Source: Prolixibacter sp. NT017
GTDB lineage: Bacteria; Bacteroidota; Bacteroidia; Bacteroidales; Prolixibacteraceae
Length of the DNA: 64,000 nucleotides
Direction: 5' to 3'
Assembly (NCBI RefSeq): GCF_009617875.1
Contig: NZ_BLAV01000001.1
Coordinates: 3,100,001-3,164,000 of the forward strand
The first letter of the stretch is position 1; each line of letters starts with the position of its first letter. Below the pieces are notes generated by a model. It saw only the letters and a program-made list of their open reading frames with translations. It was not told the origin of the DNA and made no database searches. Position numbers and translations under genes: made by a program. This document shows positions 45,210-55,178 of this stretch, piece by piece.

Positions 45210-48014
45210 ATGATCTCAGAACCTACTGAATACATCGAAATAAAAGGCGCTCGCGTCCATAATTTAAAGAACATAGATTTAAAAATTCCTCGCGGTCGGT
45301 TCATTGTCATCACCGGACTTTCCGGTTCCGGGAAATCGTCGCTGGCATTCGACACGCTGTACGCAGAAGGACAGCGAAGGTATGTTGAGAGCCTCTCCAG
45401 TTACGCACGGCAATTCCTGGGACGTATCGATAAACCTGAGGTTGATTACATCAAAGGAATACCACCGGCCATTGCCATCGAGCAGAAAGTTAATACGCGA
45501 AATCCACGTTCCACAGTCGGTACCTCTACCGAGATATACGATTACCTGAAACTACTCTTTGCCCGTGTAGGAAAAACCATTTCACCCGTTTCCGGAAAAG
45601 AAGTTTCGAGGCATCAGGTCACCGATGTAGTCGATTTTATTTTATCGTACCCAGAAAAAACCCGCGTACTGATATTGTCGCCGCTTCACGTTAAAAAGGA
45701 TAGATCACTGGAGACTGAGGCAGACCTACTTCGGCAACAAGGATTCACCCGCCTGGAAATTGACGGCGAAATTATCCGGATTGATGACCTCCTGAATGAT
45801 CCGAAAAAGCTAAAAACAAAAAGCGATATTCATATTGTGATTGACAGGATTGCCGTTTCGCGAGGCGAAGACACACAAAGTCGAGCCGCCGACTCGGTCC
45901 AAACAGCTTTTTACGAAGGGAAAGGAGAATGTGTAATCAAAGTTATGGCCGATGCAGAAACCGCTACCGAACGCTTCTCGAACCGGTTCGAGGCTGATGA
46001 GATTGAATTTGAAGAGCCGTCGATGCACATGTTCAGCTTCAACAATCCCATCGGTGCATGCCCGACCTGCGAGGGATACGGCAAAATTATTGGTATCGAT
46101 GAGGATTTGGTGATTCCGAACAAGTCGCTGTCCATCTACAACGATGCCATTGCCTGCTGGAAAGGCGAGAAAATGAGTGAATGGAAAGAACAGCTGCTCT
46201 TCAATGCTGAGAAATTTGATTTCCCCGTTCACAAACCTTACTACGAATTAACCGAAGAACAGCGACATCTGCTCTGGACCGGCAATCGCCATTTTCATGG
46301 CTTAAACCAGTTCTTTAAATACCTCGAAGAAAAATCATACAAAATACAGTACCGGGTCATGTTGTCGCGCTACCGCGGAAAAACAATCTGCCCCGATTGC
46401 CGCGGGACCCGCTTGAAAAAGGAAGCGTCTTACGTAAAAGTCGCCGGAAAATCCATCCAGGAATTAGTGGTTATGCCGGCTACTGAACTGCAAAAATATT
46501 TTTCCGGCATCAAGCTGAAAAAACACGAACAAAATATCGCGGGCCGGTTGCTTACCGAGATTAATAACCGCCTGGCATTTCTTTGCGATGTTGGCTTGGG
46601 CTACCTTACGTTAAACCGCTTATCCTCTACCCTTTCGGGTGGAGAATCGCAACGGATTAACCTCGCGACATCATTGGGTAGCAGCCTGGTTGGCTCTATG
46701 TACATTTTGGATGAGCCGTCTATCGGTCTGCACTCGCGTGACACGACACGTCTTATCAATGTCCTCAAAAAATTGGAGGAACTGGGAAATACGGTGATTG
46801 TGGTCGAACACGATGAAGAAATCATTCGTGCCGCCGACGAGATCGTCGATATCGGTCCGTTGGCCGGAATGCACGGAGGTGAAATTGTTTTCCAGGGAAA
46901 CCACAAAAAACTGGCCCAAGAAGGAACCAGCCTCACAGCAAAATATCTCACAGGGGAAGAAGAAATTACGATTCCGGCCAAACGACGCTCCTGGAATAAT
47001 TTCATCGAAATAACCGGTGCCCGCGAAAATAACCTGAAAGGTATTGATGTGAAATTTCCATTGAATACCATGACAGTGGTAACCGGCGTTAGTGGGTCAG
47101 GAAAATCTTCACTCGTGAAAAATATTCTTTTCCCGGCCCTCGTAAAATATTACGGAGGTTACGGCGAACGAACCGGGGCACACCAAAAGGTTGACGGCGA
47201 CATGCACTTGCTAACGGGAATTGAGTTTGTCGACCAAAATCCTATCGGGAAGTCGTCACGTTCAAATCCGGTTACGTATTTGAAAGCCTACGATGAAATC
47301 CGGAAACTTTTCGCCGACCAACAGGCGTCAAAAATCAACGGATTCAAAGCATCGCACTTCTCTTTTAACATCGATGGCGGACGCTGCGAGGAATGCCAGG
47401 GTGAAGGTGTCATCAAGGTGGAAATGCAGTTCATGGCCGACATCTCACTGACCTGCGAAAGTTGTGGTGGAAAACGTTTTAAACAGGATATTCTGGAAGT
47501 TCACTACCGTGACAAGAGTATTTACGATATTCTGGAAATGACCGTTAATCAGGCGATCGACTTTTTCAGTGAAAAAGCAAAAACGGCAGAGAAACGTATC
47601 GTGAAAAAGCTGCGCCCGCTTCAGGATGTTGGACTCGGCTACCTGAAACTGGGACAATCGTCCAGCACGCTGTCGGGAGGTGAAAGTCAGCGTATCAAGT
47701 TGGCCTCTTTCCTGGCAAAAGAAAAAGACACACCCACCCTTTTTGTATTCGATGAGCCGACAACCGGACTTCATTTTCATGATATCCGCAAGTTACTTGA
47801 CGCATTTAATGCACTGATATCAAGAGGACACAGTATTATTGTTATCGAACACAATTTGGATGTCATCAAGTCGGCTGACTGGATCATCGATTTGGGACCC
47901 GAAGGCGGCGACAAAGGTGGAAACATCGTTTTCGAGGGAACTCCGGAAAAACTGGTCGACTGCAAAGAATCGTACACCGGCGAGTACCTGAAACCGAAAC
48001 TTCATTTGAAGTAA
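45210..48014 (+). CDS. uvrA: Excinuclease ABC subunit A
   Basis: Damage-sensing ATPase of nucleotide excision repair. Two ABC modules: Walker [11 protein letters not shown] (about 34) and [10 protein letters not shown] (about 628); signatures [12 protein letters not shown] (about 477) and [12 protein letters not shown] (about 823). Zinc modules CPTCEGYGK (about 281), CPDCRGTR (about 393) and the C-terminal [17 protein letters not shown] are intact. Length 934 is normal for UvrA1. Confidence 0.98.
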   Translation: MISEPTEYIEIKGARVHNLKNIDLKIPRGRFIVITGLSGSGKSSLAFDTLYAEGQRRYVESLSSYARQFLGRIDKPEVDYIKGIPPAIAIEQKVNTRNPRSTVGTSTEIYDYLKLLFARVGKTISPVSGKEVSRHQVTDVVDFILSYPEKTRVLILSPLHVKKDRSLETEADLLRQQGFTRLEIDGEIIRIDDLLNDPKKLKTKSDIHIVIDRIAVSRGEDTQSRAADSVQTAFYEGKGECVIKVMADAETATERFSNRFEADEIEFEEPSMHMFSFNNPIGACPTCEGYGKIIGIDEDLVIPNKSLSIYNDAIACWKGEKMSEWKEQLLFNAEKFDFPVHKPYYELTEEQRHLLWTGNRHFHGLNQFFKYLEEKSYKIQYRVMLSRYRGKTICPDCRGTRLKKEASYVKVAGKSIQELVVMPATELQKYFSGIKLKKHEQNIAGRLLTEINNRLAFLCDVGLGYLTLNRLSSTLSGGESQRINLATSLGSSLVGSMYILDEPSIGLHSRDTTRLINVLKKLEELGNTVIVVEHDEEIIRAADEIVDIGPLAGMHGGEIVFQGNHKKLAQEGTSLTAKYLTGEEEITIPAKRRSWNNFIEITGARENNLKGIDVKFPLNTMTVVTGVSGSGKSSLVKNILFPALVKYYGGYGERTGAHQKVDGDMHLLTGIEFVDQNPIGKSSRSNPVTYLKAYDEIRKLFADQQASKINGFKASHFSFNIDGGRCEECQGEGVIKVEMQFMADISLTCESCGGKRFKQDILEVHYRDKSIYDILEMTVNQAIDFFSEKAKTAEKRIVKKLRPLQDVGLGYLKLGQSSSTLSGGESQRIKLASFLAKEKDTPTLFVFDEPTTGLHFHDIRKLLDAFNALISRGHSIIVIEHNLDVIKSADWIIDLGPEGGDKGGNIVFEGTPEKLVDCKESYTGEYLKPKLHLK

Positions 48015-48024
48015 CGATAAATCC

Positions 48025-48062
48025 AACCGGTCATTGAGCAAATTCACTGACCGGTTTTTTCT
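48025..48062 (+). terminator. Terminator of uvrA
   Basis: AACCGGTCA/TGACCGGTT stem with a T6 tail. It overlaps the last codons of the convergent MATE gene, whose stop codon lies in the hairpin arm. Confidence 0.85.
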
Positions 48063-49428
48063 TTTCCTCCGCTTCCTCTTTCTGATGTTTGTTCAATAGC
48101 TTTACTTCCCGTAAGGTTACGACAAGCACAATACAAGCCGACACAAAATCGGATACCGGACCAGCCATCCAAACGCCAGTCAAATCGAAAAACTTTGGCA
48201 AGATGAAAAGCAACGGCGTAAGCACAATGACCTGCCTCAACAGGGTCAGAAACATCGCTATTCCGGCTTTCCCGATGCTCTGGAAATAACTGGACACAAT
48301 CACCTGGTAACCGACTACTGGAAGCATCAGAGTAAAGATACGAAGTCCTTTTACCCCGATTTGGAAGAGCTCCTTGTTCTCATTGTTAAATAAACGAATG
48401 ATTTCGCCCGGGAAAACCTGAACAAAAACAAAGGATATCACCGCTACCCAAGTGGCCGATTTCATCGCCAGAAACCAGGCTTCTTTCACGCGGTGGAACT
48501 GTTTGGCTCCGTAGTTAAATCCAACAATGGGTTGCAAAGCCATATTGATGGCAATCATCGACATGATAATCATGATAACCACGGAGTTGATGATTCCCAT
48601 CGCCCCGACAGCAACATCCGAACCGAAACGAATCAACTGTGTATTGAAAGTTGCCTGCACCAGACTGGCTGCCAACTGCATGGCAAATGGCGCCATCCCG
48701 ATGGACAAAATCCGGAAAATAATAACCGGTTCCAGTTTGAGATTCGGAAGGTGGAATTTGACAATTGATTTCGAACCTGTGAAATGTCGAAGGACCCATA
48801 TTGTCAACAGAATCTGCGAAATCACCGTGGCAATCGCAGCACCCTGAACTCCCATTTTCAAACCAAAAATAAAAATGGGATCCAATACCAGATTCGTGCC
48901 GGCACTCAAAAGCATGGAATACATGGCTATTTTCGCGTTGCCTTCAGAGCGGATAATATTATTCAGCGAAAAGCCTACGACCTGGAAGATGGTTCCTAAC
49001 AGGATAATATTCAGGTAATCGTTTGCGTAGCCGATGGTTTCACCGGTTGCCCCGAACAGATGCAACAACGGATTCTTTACGATAAAACCAAGAACTGAAA
49101 CCAGCACCGAGACAATTACCATCAGCGAAAGGCCATTGCCCAGCACTTTTTCCGCTTGTCGATAATCTTTTTTACCAAGATTAATGGAAATTCGGACGCC
49201 TGCGCCTACGCCAATCAGCATACCAAATGCTGCTATCAAAATCATAATCGGGAAAATAACGGAAAGCCCCGATAGTGCCAGAGCTCCTACTCCCCGACCG
49301 ATAAAAACCCGATCGACAATATTGTACAAGGCGTTCATCATTACCCCGATGAAAGCCGGCACGAAATATTGCCACATCAAACGGCCAATCTTTTGTTGCT
49401 CAAGGTCTCTTGTTGCTTTTTCGGGCAT
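48031..49428 (-). CDS. MATE-family efflux transporter
   Basis: A 465-residue multidrug/toxin antiporter with about 12 membrane helices in two related halves (LMWQYFVPAFIGVMMNALYNIVDRVFIG and the second-half repeat PFAMQLAASLVQATFNTQLI). Such pumps use Na+ or H+ gradients; substrate unknown. The charged tail (HQKEEAEEKKKP) is cytoplasmic. Convergent to uvrA. Confidence 0.93.
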   Translation of the reverse strand: MPEKATRDLEQQKIGRLMWQYFVPAFIGVMMNALYNIVDRVFIGRGVGALALSGLSVIFPIMILIAAFGMLIGVGAGVRISINLGKKDYRQAEKVLGNGLSLMVIVSVLVSVLGFIVKNPLLHLFGATGETIGYANDYLNIILLGTIFQVVGFSLNNIIRSEGNAKIAMYSMLLSAGTNLVLDPIFIFGLKMGVQGAAIATVISQILLTIWVLRHFTGSKSIVKFHLPNLKLEPVIIFRILSIGMAPFAMQLAASLVQATFNTQLIRFGSDVAVGAMGIINSVVIMIIMSMIAINMALQPIVGFNYGAKQFHRVKEAWFLAMKSATWVAVISFVFVQVFPGEIIRLFNNENKELFQIGVKGLRIFTLMLPVVGYQVIVSSYFQSIGKAGIAMFLTLLRQVIVLTPLLFILPKFFDLTGVWMAGPVSDFVSACIVLVVTLREVKLLNKHQKEEAEEKKKPVSEFAQ

Positions 49429-49567
49429 TGGGTCTTGTACCGGTTTAGTTTGATTACCTTAATATGCTTCTATTTTGAAAGCGCAAATTTAGGGATTATA
49501 TCCTGTAAATTCGGTTAATGAAAATTCTCTTTCACCCGAACACCTGTTTCCACTTTTGTAAAAGTTA

Positions 49568-49575
49568 TATCTTTG
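49568..49575 (+). promoter_or_regulatory. -7 box of the HEAT-repeat gene
   Basis: TATCTTTG, a perfect match. It falls inside an upstream in-frame extension from 49518, so translation must start after it, at 49590 or 49599. Confidence 0.65.
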
Positions 49576-49589
49576 TCGACGAAGAAGAG

Positions 49590-50135
49590 ATGTTAACCAT
49601 GGGAAAAGATCCGCAACAAAAGAAGGTACTGAACAATCTTCAATCAGAAGACTCGCTGCTCGTTATTAAAACCATTAAGGAGCTGAGGGAAACCGGAAAC
49701 AGCAGTTACATTCCGGTGCTGATTGAGTTGCTTCATTCAACCGATAATCCGGAAATCAGGCAAAAAATCATCCGGTTACTGGGCGAACTGAAATACAGCG
49801 ATGCCATTCCACGCATTGTTGACGCCATCCAGGACAAAAAGTATGCATCCGAACTTAAAGAACTGGTATCGGTGTGCTGGGAGAACGGCCTTGATTTTAG
49901 CCAGTATCTCTCGCTGTTCGTTGACTTAGTCATCGAGTCGGAATTTATGGTGGCATTCGAAGCGTTTACCGTTATTGAGAACATGAGCGGTAAAATTGAT
50001 GACGCCTACAAAGCCGAACAGGTGGAGAAAATACGAGCAGCGATGGAAACAGCGTCCGCCGAGAAAATGTCGTTACTGGAGGATTTGGAAAAAATTATTC
50101 CGGAGATACGAGAACAGACCGAACAACAATTCTAA
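49590..50135 (+). CDS. HEAT-repeat protein
   Basis: A soluble helical protein of about 181 residues from the ATG at 49590 (MLTMGKDPQQ); an ATG nine bases later is equally possible. Paired helices such as SSYIPVLIELLHSTDNPEIRQKIIRLLGELKYSDAIPRIVDAI form two to three HEAT-like repeats. The C-terminal part is acidic and helical. Such proteins are scaffolds; no partner is indicated by context. Single gene with promoter and terminator. Confidence 0.8.
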   Translation: MLTMGKDPQQKKVLNNLQSEDSLLVIKTIKELRETGNSSYIPVLIELLHSTDNPEIRQKIIRLLGELKYSDAIPRIVDAIQDKKYASELKELVSVCWENGLDFSQYLSLFVDLVIESEFMVAFEAFTVIENMSGKIDDAYKAEQVEKIRAAMETASAEKMSLLEDLEKIIPEIREQTEQQF

Positions 50136-50158
50136 GAAAGCAATATCCCCAAATAAAA

Positions 50159-50190
50159 AGAAGCTGCCCGGATTGGACAGCTTCTTTTGT
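50159..50190. terminator. Bidirectional terminator HEAT gene/DHOD-like gene
   Basis: AGAAGCTG/CAGCTTCT stem extended by inner pairs, T-rich on both sides. Confidence 0.8.
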
Positions 50191-50207
50191 TTTATGTCGG
50201 ATGACAA

Positions 50208-51203
50208 TTATTCATTCACATTATTGGAGAAATACTTCATGAACTGAGCCCGTTCGTAAAGTACCGGATTCGGCAAATTGGAATAACTCAACCGGCCACG
50301 GAATTCGTCCAGATTCTTGAAATTCCACTTTTTCATAAATTTCTCGAGGTAATCCACCATCTCTTTCACTACCGGAATACCATTTACATACATTGCCGAG
50401 CAAACTTGTCCAACGGTAGCACCAGCCAGCAATTGTTTTACCAAGCCTTCGCCGTCGTGAATACCCGTAGATGCAGCAATGTCGATTCGTTTCAGGGTAC
50501 CGGAAATAATTCCAACCCAACGGAGCGACTGTCGAATATCAGCAGGAGAACTGAATACCTCCGCTGCAGAAATGGCGAGTTTGTCGAGGTTAATGTCCGG
50601 TTCGTAAAAACGGTTAAACATCACCACACCGGCTGCACCGTGCGCGTACAACCGATCGACCATGCTCACCAGGTTGGAGAATTGCGGACCTATTTTCATC
50701 GCTACCGGAATGTCAACCACTTTTTTCACTTCGGTCAGGATTTCGAGATAGCGCTCTTCAATCTCCTCCGATTTCACCTTGCGGTCGGTCGGAACGATAA
50801 ACGCATTCACTTCCAATGCATCGGCACCGGCCTTTTCAATCTCGCGGGCAAATCCCATCCACTCATTCCCCGATACGCAGTTGATACTGGCGATAATCGG
50901 AACGGAAGTTGCCTCTTTCGCGGCTTTCACCAGCTCGATATAGTGATGCAGTGTATTGTCGTGCAGATAAGTACGGATGTAATCCTCCGCCTCGGGATAG
51001 GCCGTATTCTGTAAATCCTTGCTCAGCAAGACATTTACTTCATTGTTGATTTGCTCTTCGAACAAAGATTTCAGGACCACAGCTCCCACACCATTTTTCT
51101 CCATTTCCACAATTTTCTCAACGGAGTTGGTGAGTCCCGAACTTCCGGCTACCAGAGGATTCTTCAGGTTTAGCCCTAAATAGGTTGTTGTAAGATTTGC
51201 CAT
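50208..51203 (-). CDS. Dihydroorotate dehydrogenase-like flavoprotein
   Basis: A 331-residue TIM-barrel protein related to PyrD class 1/Pre-A. Seen: TTYLGLNLKNPLVAGSSGLT, ASINCVSGNEW, ALEVNAFIVP, VAMKIGPQFSN, a phosphate-site region GIISGTLKRIDIAASTGIHDG. The usual catalytic Cys or Ser loop is not obvious to me, and this subgroup is annotated as DHOD-like with unknown substrate. It follows the YggS gene by about 38 bp on the same strand and may be co-transcribed. Confidence 0.85.
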   Translation of the reverse strand: MANLTTTYLGLNLKNPLVAGSSGLTNSVEKIVEMEKNGVGAVVLKSLFEEQINNEVNVLLSKDLQNTAYPEAEDYIRTYLHDNTLHHYIELVKAAKEATSVPIIASINCVSGNEWMGFAREIEKAGADALEVNAFIVPTDRKVKSEEIEERYLEILTEVKKVVDIPVAMKIGPQFSNLVSMVDRLYAHGAAGVVMFNRFYEPDINLDKLAISAAEVFSSPADIRQSLRWVGIISGTLKRIDIAASTGIHDGEGLVKQLLAGATVGQVCSAMYVNGIPVVKEMVDYLEKFMKKWNFKNLDEFRGRLSYSNLPNPVLYERAQFMKYFSNNVNE

Positions 51204-51241
51204 TCGGAAAATTTTTATAAATCGATTTTTTGGTTTAAGAT

Positions 51242-51919
51242 TCAGTTATTCTGATAATTTCGTTCGCCGAAAATATTGCTTCCAATACGCACCATGGTAC
51301 TGCCCTCCTCAACGGCTAACTTGTAATCGCCCGACATTCCCATCGAAATTTCACTGAAATTTGGCGCATCATTGAAATACGTTTTTTTCAGATGTCCAAA
51401 GATAGTCGAAAGGCTCTTAAATTCGCGGCGAACCTGATCTATATCCTCGGTAAAAGTAGCCATTCCCATCACACCGTCTATCCTCACAAATTGTAGATTT
51501 TTAAACTCCTGTGAGTTCAACATCTCTTCGGTTTCTTTCAGGTCTAAACCGAACTTGGTTTCTTCTTCGGCAATGTGAAACTGAAGAAGGACACGAAGCA
51601 CTCGATCCGCTTTCCGGCCTTCCTTATCGATAGCTTTCAATAACCGAAAGCTGTCGACACCATGGATGAGCGACACGAAAGGCGCAATGTATTTTACTTT
51701 GTTGCGCTGCAGATGCCCTATCATGTGCCATTCAATATCTTTGGGAAGTGATTCGTATTTCGCTACAAGTTCCTGTACTTTATTCTCTCCAAACATCCGT
51801 TGTCCCGTCTGGTAGGCCTCCATTATGTCTTCGTTCGGTTTGGTTTTGGAAACAGCCACCAGTTTGACATTTTCCGGCAACGATTTTCGAATTTCAGTCA
51901 GCTGCTCAGCAATACTCAT
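51242..51919 (-). CDS. YggS-family PLP-binding protein (PLP homeostasis)
   Basis: Single-domain alanine-racemase-like barrel, 225 residues from the ATG at 51919 (MSIAEQLTEI). The PLP lysine lies in VKLVAVSKTKPNED (about 30), and the C-terminal EISMGMSGDYKLAVEEGSTMVRIGSNIFG binds the phosphate. Relatives (YggS/PLPBP) control pyridoxal phosphate and amino-acid balance without a known enzymatic activity. The ORF could extend to 51940 but the extension is not family-like. Confidence 0.93.
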   Translation of the reverse strand: MSIAEQLTEIRKSLPENVKLVAVSKTKPNEDIMEAYQTGQRMFGENKVQELVAKYESLPKDIEWHMIGHLQRNKVKYIAPFVSLIHGVDSFRLLKAIDKEGRKADRVLRVLLQFHIAEEETKFGLDLKETEEMLNSQEFKNLQFVRIDGVMGMATFTEDIDQVRREFKSLSTIFGHLKKTYFNDAPNFSEISMGMSGDYKLAVEEGSTMVRIGSNIFGERNYQNN

Positions 51920-52088
51920 GCAAACAAATTTTTCCTTCAAAGTAAGAAAAAATAATCGTCCCTTCGGGGATATCTTTTCTAAAACAGCCGGCTACTTTGC
52001 CCATCCGGCTTAACGATAATTGACGTGTGCAATTTTTTTTAACTTTACCACACCCAAATCGGGCATAATTAAAAGCCGCAGGCAATTT

Positions 52089-52760
52089 ATGAAAAAGCTG
52101 ATTCTCCTGATTTTGAGTGCGTTTTTTGTGATTCAACTTCAGGCTCAACCCAATAATTACCCGAATGAAGTTTACCTCGGTGTGAAAGGTGGTACTACCT
52201 TTTCGCGCGTACGGTTTTACCCTACCGTGAAACAGGTGATGCTGGAAGGTTATTCCGGTGGTATTGTTTTTCGTGATATTTCGGAGCCTCATGTCGGGCT
52301 TCAGGTGGAGCTGAACTATTCGCAGCGTGGTTGGAAAGAACATACCGATGCCGGTGTCGATTACGAGCGACAGCTTGATTATTTTGTGTTGCCCATGATG
52401 ACTCACGTGAATATTGGCAACAAAGGCTTCCGTTTTTTTATCAACCTCGGTCCATCGGTTTCCTATTTGTACACTGACAAAGAGACATTCAATCCGCCTG
52501 CTGATGCCACTTACACTCCGAACGATTACTACGGAAAGCCCGTCGATACCGGCTTCGACTTTCAGTTTGTCGGTGGACTTGGATTCGAATGGCGGTTTAA
52601 AAACGGCAACGGCCTGATGCTGGACAGCCGTTTGTATTACAGTTTACCGAGTTTGTTCGATCCGAAAAAATCGGCTTACGATGCATCGCAATTGCAGACC
52701 ATTGAAGTAACCATGGCTTACCTTTTCCGGTTAAACAAGCACAAGAAAAAGAAGGAATAA
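52089..52760 (+). CDS. Outer-membrane beta-barrel protein (PorT-like)
   Basis: A 223-residue exported protein: signal MKKLILLILSAFFVIQLQAQ and alternating strands (YLGVKGGTTFSRVRFYP, GLQVELNYSQRGWK, FFINLGPSVSYLY, FVGGLGFEWRF) that fit an eight-stranded barrel of the PorT/outer-membrane-beta-barrel family. The frame extends to 52020 but the signal peptide fixes the start at 52089; a box TAACTTTA (52040-52047, one mismatch) precedes it. PorT itself supports type IX secretion; this protein's membership of that subgroup is unproven. Confidence 0.83.
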   Translation: MKKLILLILSAFFVIQLQAQPNNYPNEVYLGVKGGTTFSRVRFYPTVKQVMLEGYSGGIVFRDISEPHVGLQVELNYSQRGWKEHTDAGVDYERQLDYFVLPMMTHVNIGNKGFRFFINLGPSVSYLYTDKETFNPPADATYTPNDYYGKPVDTGFDFQFVGGLGFEWRFKNGNGLMLDSRLYYSLPSLFDPKKSAYDASQLQTIEVTMAYLFRLNKHKKKKE

Positions 52761-52779
52761 GAAATTAAATAGCACAAAA

Positions 52780-52810
52780 AAAGGTGGCCTAAATGGTCAC
52801 CTTTCTTTTT
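52780..52810. terminator. Bidirectional terminator barrel gene/DUF1015 gene
   Basis: AAAGGTGGCC/GGTCACCTTT stem, TAAAT loop, T-rich in both directions. Confidence 0.8.
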
Positions 52811-52829
52811 ATATGCTCGTTTGAGATTT

Positions 52830-54077
52830 TTAATCCAGCTCGTGAATTACCAGGCCTGAACGCAGCTTCGGTTCGAACCAGGTTGTCTTCGGAGGCATGA
52901 TATTTCCGGTATCAGCAATATCAATCAACTGCTGCATGGAAACCGGATACAGGGCAAAAGCCGCTTTCATTTCGCCCGAATCAACGCGACGTTTCAGCTC
53001 ACCTAATCCACGAATTCCGCCGACAAAATCGATGCGCTTATCGGTACGCAGATCTTTAATTCCCAAAATCTTGTCGAGAACCAAATCCGACAAAATGGTA
53101 ACGTCCAGCACACCAATCGGATCATTGTCGTCATAGCGTCCGGAACGAGCTACCAGTTTATACCATTTTCCATCCAAATACATACTGAAAGTATGCAGTT
53201 CTTCCGGTTTGAAAATATCAGTTCCCATTTCTGCCACCTCGAAATCTTCTTTCAGTTTCGCCAGCAATTCCGCTTCCGTCAAGCCATTCAGATCTTTCAC
53301 GACACGGTTGTAGTCGATAATCTGAAGTTGATTGTCGGGGAAATGAACGGCCAGGAAAAAGTTATACTCTTCATTACCGGTATGGTTCGGATTATTCTGC
53401 CGTTTTTCGTTTCCTACCAGCGCTGCAGCTGCCGTCCGGTGGTGACCGTCGGCTACATAAGTTGCCGGAATTTCAGCAAATAGCTCTACAATCCGGTTGA
53501 TGGTTGCTTCATCATCAATCACCCAGAAATGGTGTCCGAATCCGTCTTCTGCCACGAAATCGTACTCAGGCTCGTTTTCCTTAACAATTTTGGCTACGAT
53601 ATCATCCAGTTCCTGAACGGCCGTGAAGGTAAAGAATACCGGTTCCACGTTGGCGTTAGTGTTGCGAACGTGCTTCATCCGGTCTTCTTCTTTGTCTTTC
53701 CGCGTAAGCTCGTGTTTCTTGATAACACCATTCATGTAATCATCAACCGACGCCGCACCAACAATTCCGTATTGCGTACGGCCATTCATGGTCTGCGCAT
53801 AGATGTACAGCTTATCTTTTTCGTCTTGTACCAGCCATCCTTTTTCTTTAAAAAGATGGAAGTTTTCGACAGCTTTATCGTAAACCGGCTCCGTATGTTC
53901 ATCGGTTCCTGCCGGAAAATCAATCTCAGGTTTAATGATGTGCAACAGCGACTGAGGATTTCCCTCGGCTTCTTTTCGGGCTTCTTCCGAATTCAACACA
54001 TCGTACGGACGGGAAGCTACTTTTTGAGCCAGTTCCCGGGGCGGACGCAGTCCTTTAAAAGGTTTTAAAACAGCCAT
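52830..54077 (-). CDS. DUF1015 protein
   Basis: A 415-residue soluble protein of the DUF1015 family. Seen: FKGLRPPRELAQKVASRPYDVLNSEEA (residues 6-32), KHELTRKDKEEDRMKH, the conserved YVADGHHRTAAAALV (about 211) and the C-terminal PVSMQQLIDIADTGNIMPPKTTWFEPK. Activity unknown; the DGHHR motif suggests a catalytic or metal site. It follows serA by 55 bp, and the serC-serA-DUF1015 order recurs in this phylum, linking it to serine metabolism. Confidence 0.88.
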   Translation of the reverse strand: MAVLKPFKGLRPPRELAQKVASRPYDVLNSEEARKEAEGNPQSLLHIIKPEIDFPAGTDEHTEPVYDKAVENFHLFKEKGWLVQDEKDKLYIYAQTMNGRTQYGIVGAASVDDYMNGVIKKHELTRKDKEEDRMKHVRNTNANVEPVFFTFTAVQELDDIVAKIVKENEPEYDFVAEDGFGHHFWVIDDEATINRIVELFAEIPATYVADGHHRTAAAALVGNEKRQNNPNHTGNEEYNFFLAVHFPDNQLQIIDYNRVVKDLNGLTEAELLAKLKEDFEVAEMGTDIFKPEELHTFSMYLDGKWYKLVARSGRYDDNDPIGVLDVTILSDLVLDKILGIKDLRTDKRIDFVGGIRGLGELKRRVDSGEMKAAFALYPVSMQQLIDIADTGNIMPPKTTWFEPKLRSGLVIHELD

Positions 54078-54132
54078 ATCGTTTATAATTCGAACTAATA
54101 ATTATTCCACTTCATATCTTTCGACACAACTG

Positions 54133-55053
54133 TCAGTTCACCTTGAAAGTTGTATCTCCTTTTTGAAAAAAGCCTACAATCTGCGATGCAGCAGCTGTCC
54201 CGGCATTGATGTTAGCTTCGGCCGTTTGCGCACCCATTTTTTTGGCTGTGAACAACACCCTTCCGGGGAAACGTTGTTCCAATATGTTCCGATTATCCGG
54301 GGCTACATCGGCAGCATAACAGAAGTCTTCGCGCTCTTCCAAAACTTTCTCCAAATCATCTTCTTTGATGATCTCTTTCCGCGCCGTGTTGACCAGAAGA
54401 GCTCCTTTAGGCATCATCATCATCAAATGATGATTAATAATTCCACGTGTTTCGTGATTGCTGGGAATATTCAGCGAAATGATTTGGGACGAAGAAAACA
54501 AATCTATCGGCCCATCAGCGTAATGGATGCCTTGTTCTTTAGCTTGTTCCGGGCTCAAGGTCGGGCTGCAGCCTGTCACATCCATACCAAAACCTTTGGC
54601 GATGCGGTGCAAATGCAGCCCTATATTACCGTATCCCATGATACCAAATGTCTTTCCAAAAAGCTCGGTGCCGGCTGTTCCGTTAAAACCGTTCCTGACC
54701 AGATTCAGCAACAGACCAAATGTAAGCTCGGCTACTGCATTTGAATTCTGTCCGGGAGTATTCATCACAACAACTCCCTTTTGGCTTGCCGCTTCAATAT
54801 CGATGTTATCATAACCGGCTCCGGCACGAACCACAATCTCCAACCCGGAAGCAGCATTCAGCACCTCTGCGTCGCACTTGTCACTCCTGACGATTAAAGC
54901 GTTCGCATCAGCCACTGCCGCTAAAAGTTCTGCTTTATCCGAATATTTTTCCAGCAACTGCCATTCAAACCCTGCTGCTTCAACAATCGCCTTCATCTGA
55001 TCAATCGCCTCACTGGCAAAGGGTTTAACAGTTGCTACCAATACTTTTTTCAT
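54133..55053 (-). CDS. serA: D-3-phosphoglycerate dehydrogenase, short Lys-type
   Basis: First step of serine synthesis, oxidising 3-phosphoglycerate. A 306-residue NAD-dependent 2-hydroxyacid dehydrogenase without an ACT domain, so no serine feedback module. The Rossmann motif GYGNIGLHLHRI (about 141) and the substrate Arg in NTARKE (about 222) are present. The usual catalytic His in a TPHxG motif is missing: the same position reads FTAKKMGAQTAEAN, with Lys. A Lys-type subgroup of this enzyme is described from other organisms, so I still call it SerA given its place after serC. Confidence 0.9.
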   Translation of the reverse strand: MKKVLVATVKPFASEAIDQMKAIVEAAGFEWQLLEKYSDKAELLAAVADANALIVRSDKCDAEVLNAASGLEIVVRAGAGYDNIDIEAASQKGVVVMNTPGQNSNAVAELTFGLLLNLVRNGFNGTAGTELFGKTFGIMGYGNIGLHLHRIAKGFGMDVTGCSPTLSPEQAKEQGIHYADGPIDLFSSSQIISLNIPSNHETRGIINHHLMMMMPKGALLVNTARKEIIKEDDLEKVLEEREDFCYAADVAPDNRNILEQRFPGRVLFTAKKMGAQTAEANINAGTAAASQIVGFFQKGDTTFKVN

Positions 55054-55140
55054 GTTTGAGTCAGTTTTTTATAATCACACGAAAAGGTACGGCTACCGGC
55101 GGAGGGAATCAATGATCGAAATCAATGATTCAGATCACGA

Positions 55141-55168
55141 AAAAGGCGTGAAAGATTCACGCCTTTTT
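55141..55168. terminator. Hairpin after serC
   Basis: A 12-bp stem AAAAGGCGTGAA/TTCACGCCTTTT with AGA loop. In the minus direction it would end or reduce serC transcripts before serA, which then needs its own promoter. Confidence 0.85.
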
Positions 55169-55178
55169 CAGTTTTTTA

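Noticed and set aside
54133..55053. SerA as an inactive pseudoenzyme because the catalytic His is missing
   Set aside because: A Lys occupies the position in a described subgroup, and the gene is intact and next to serC.
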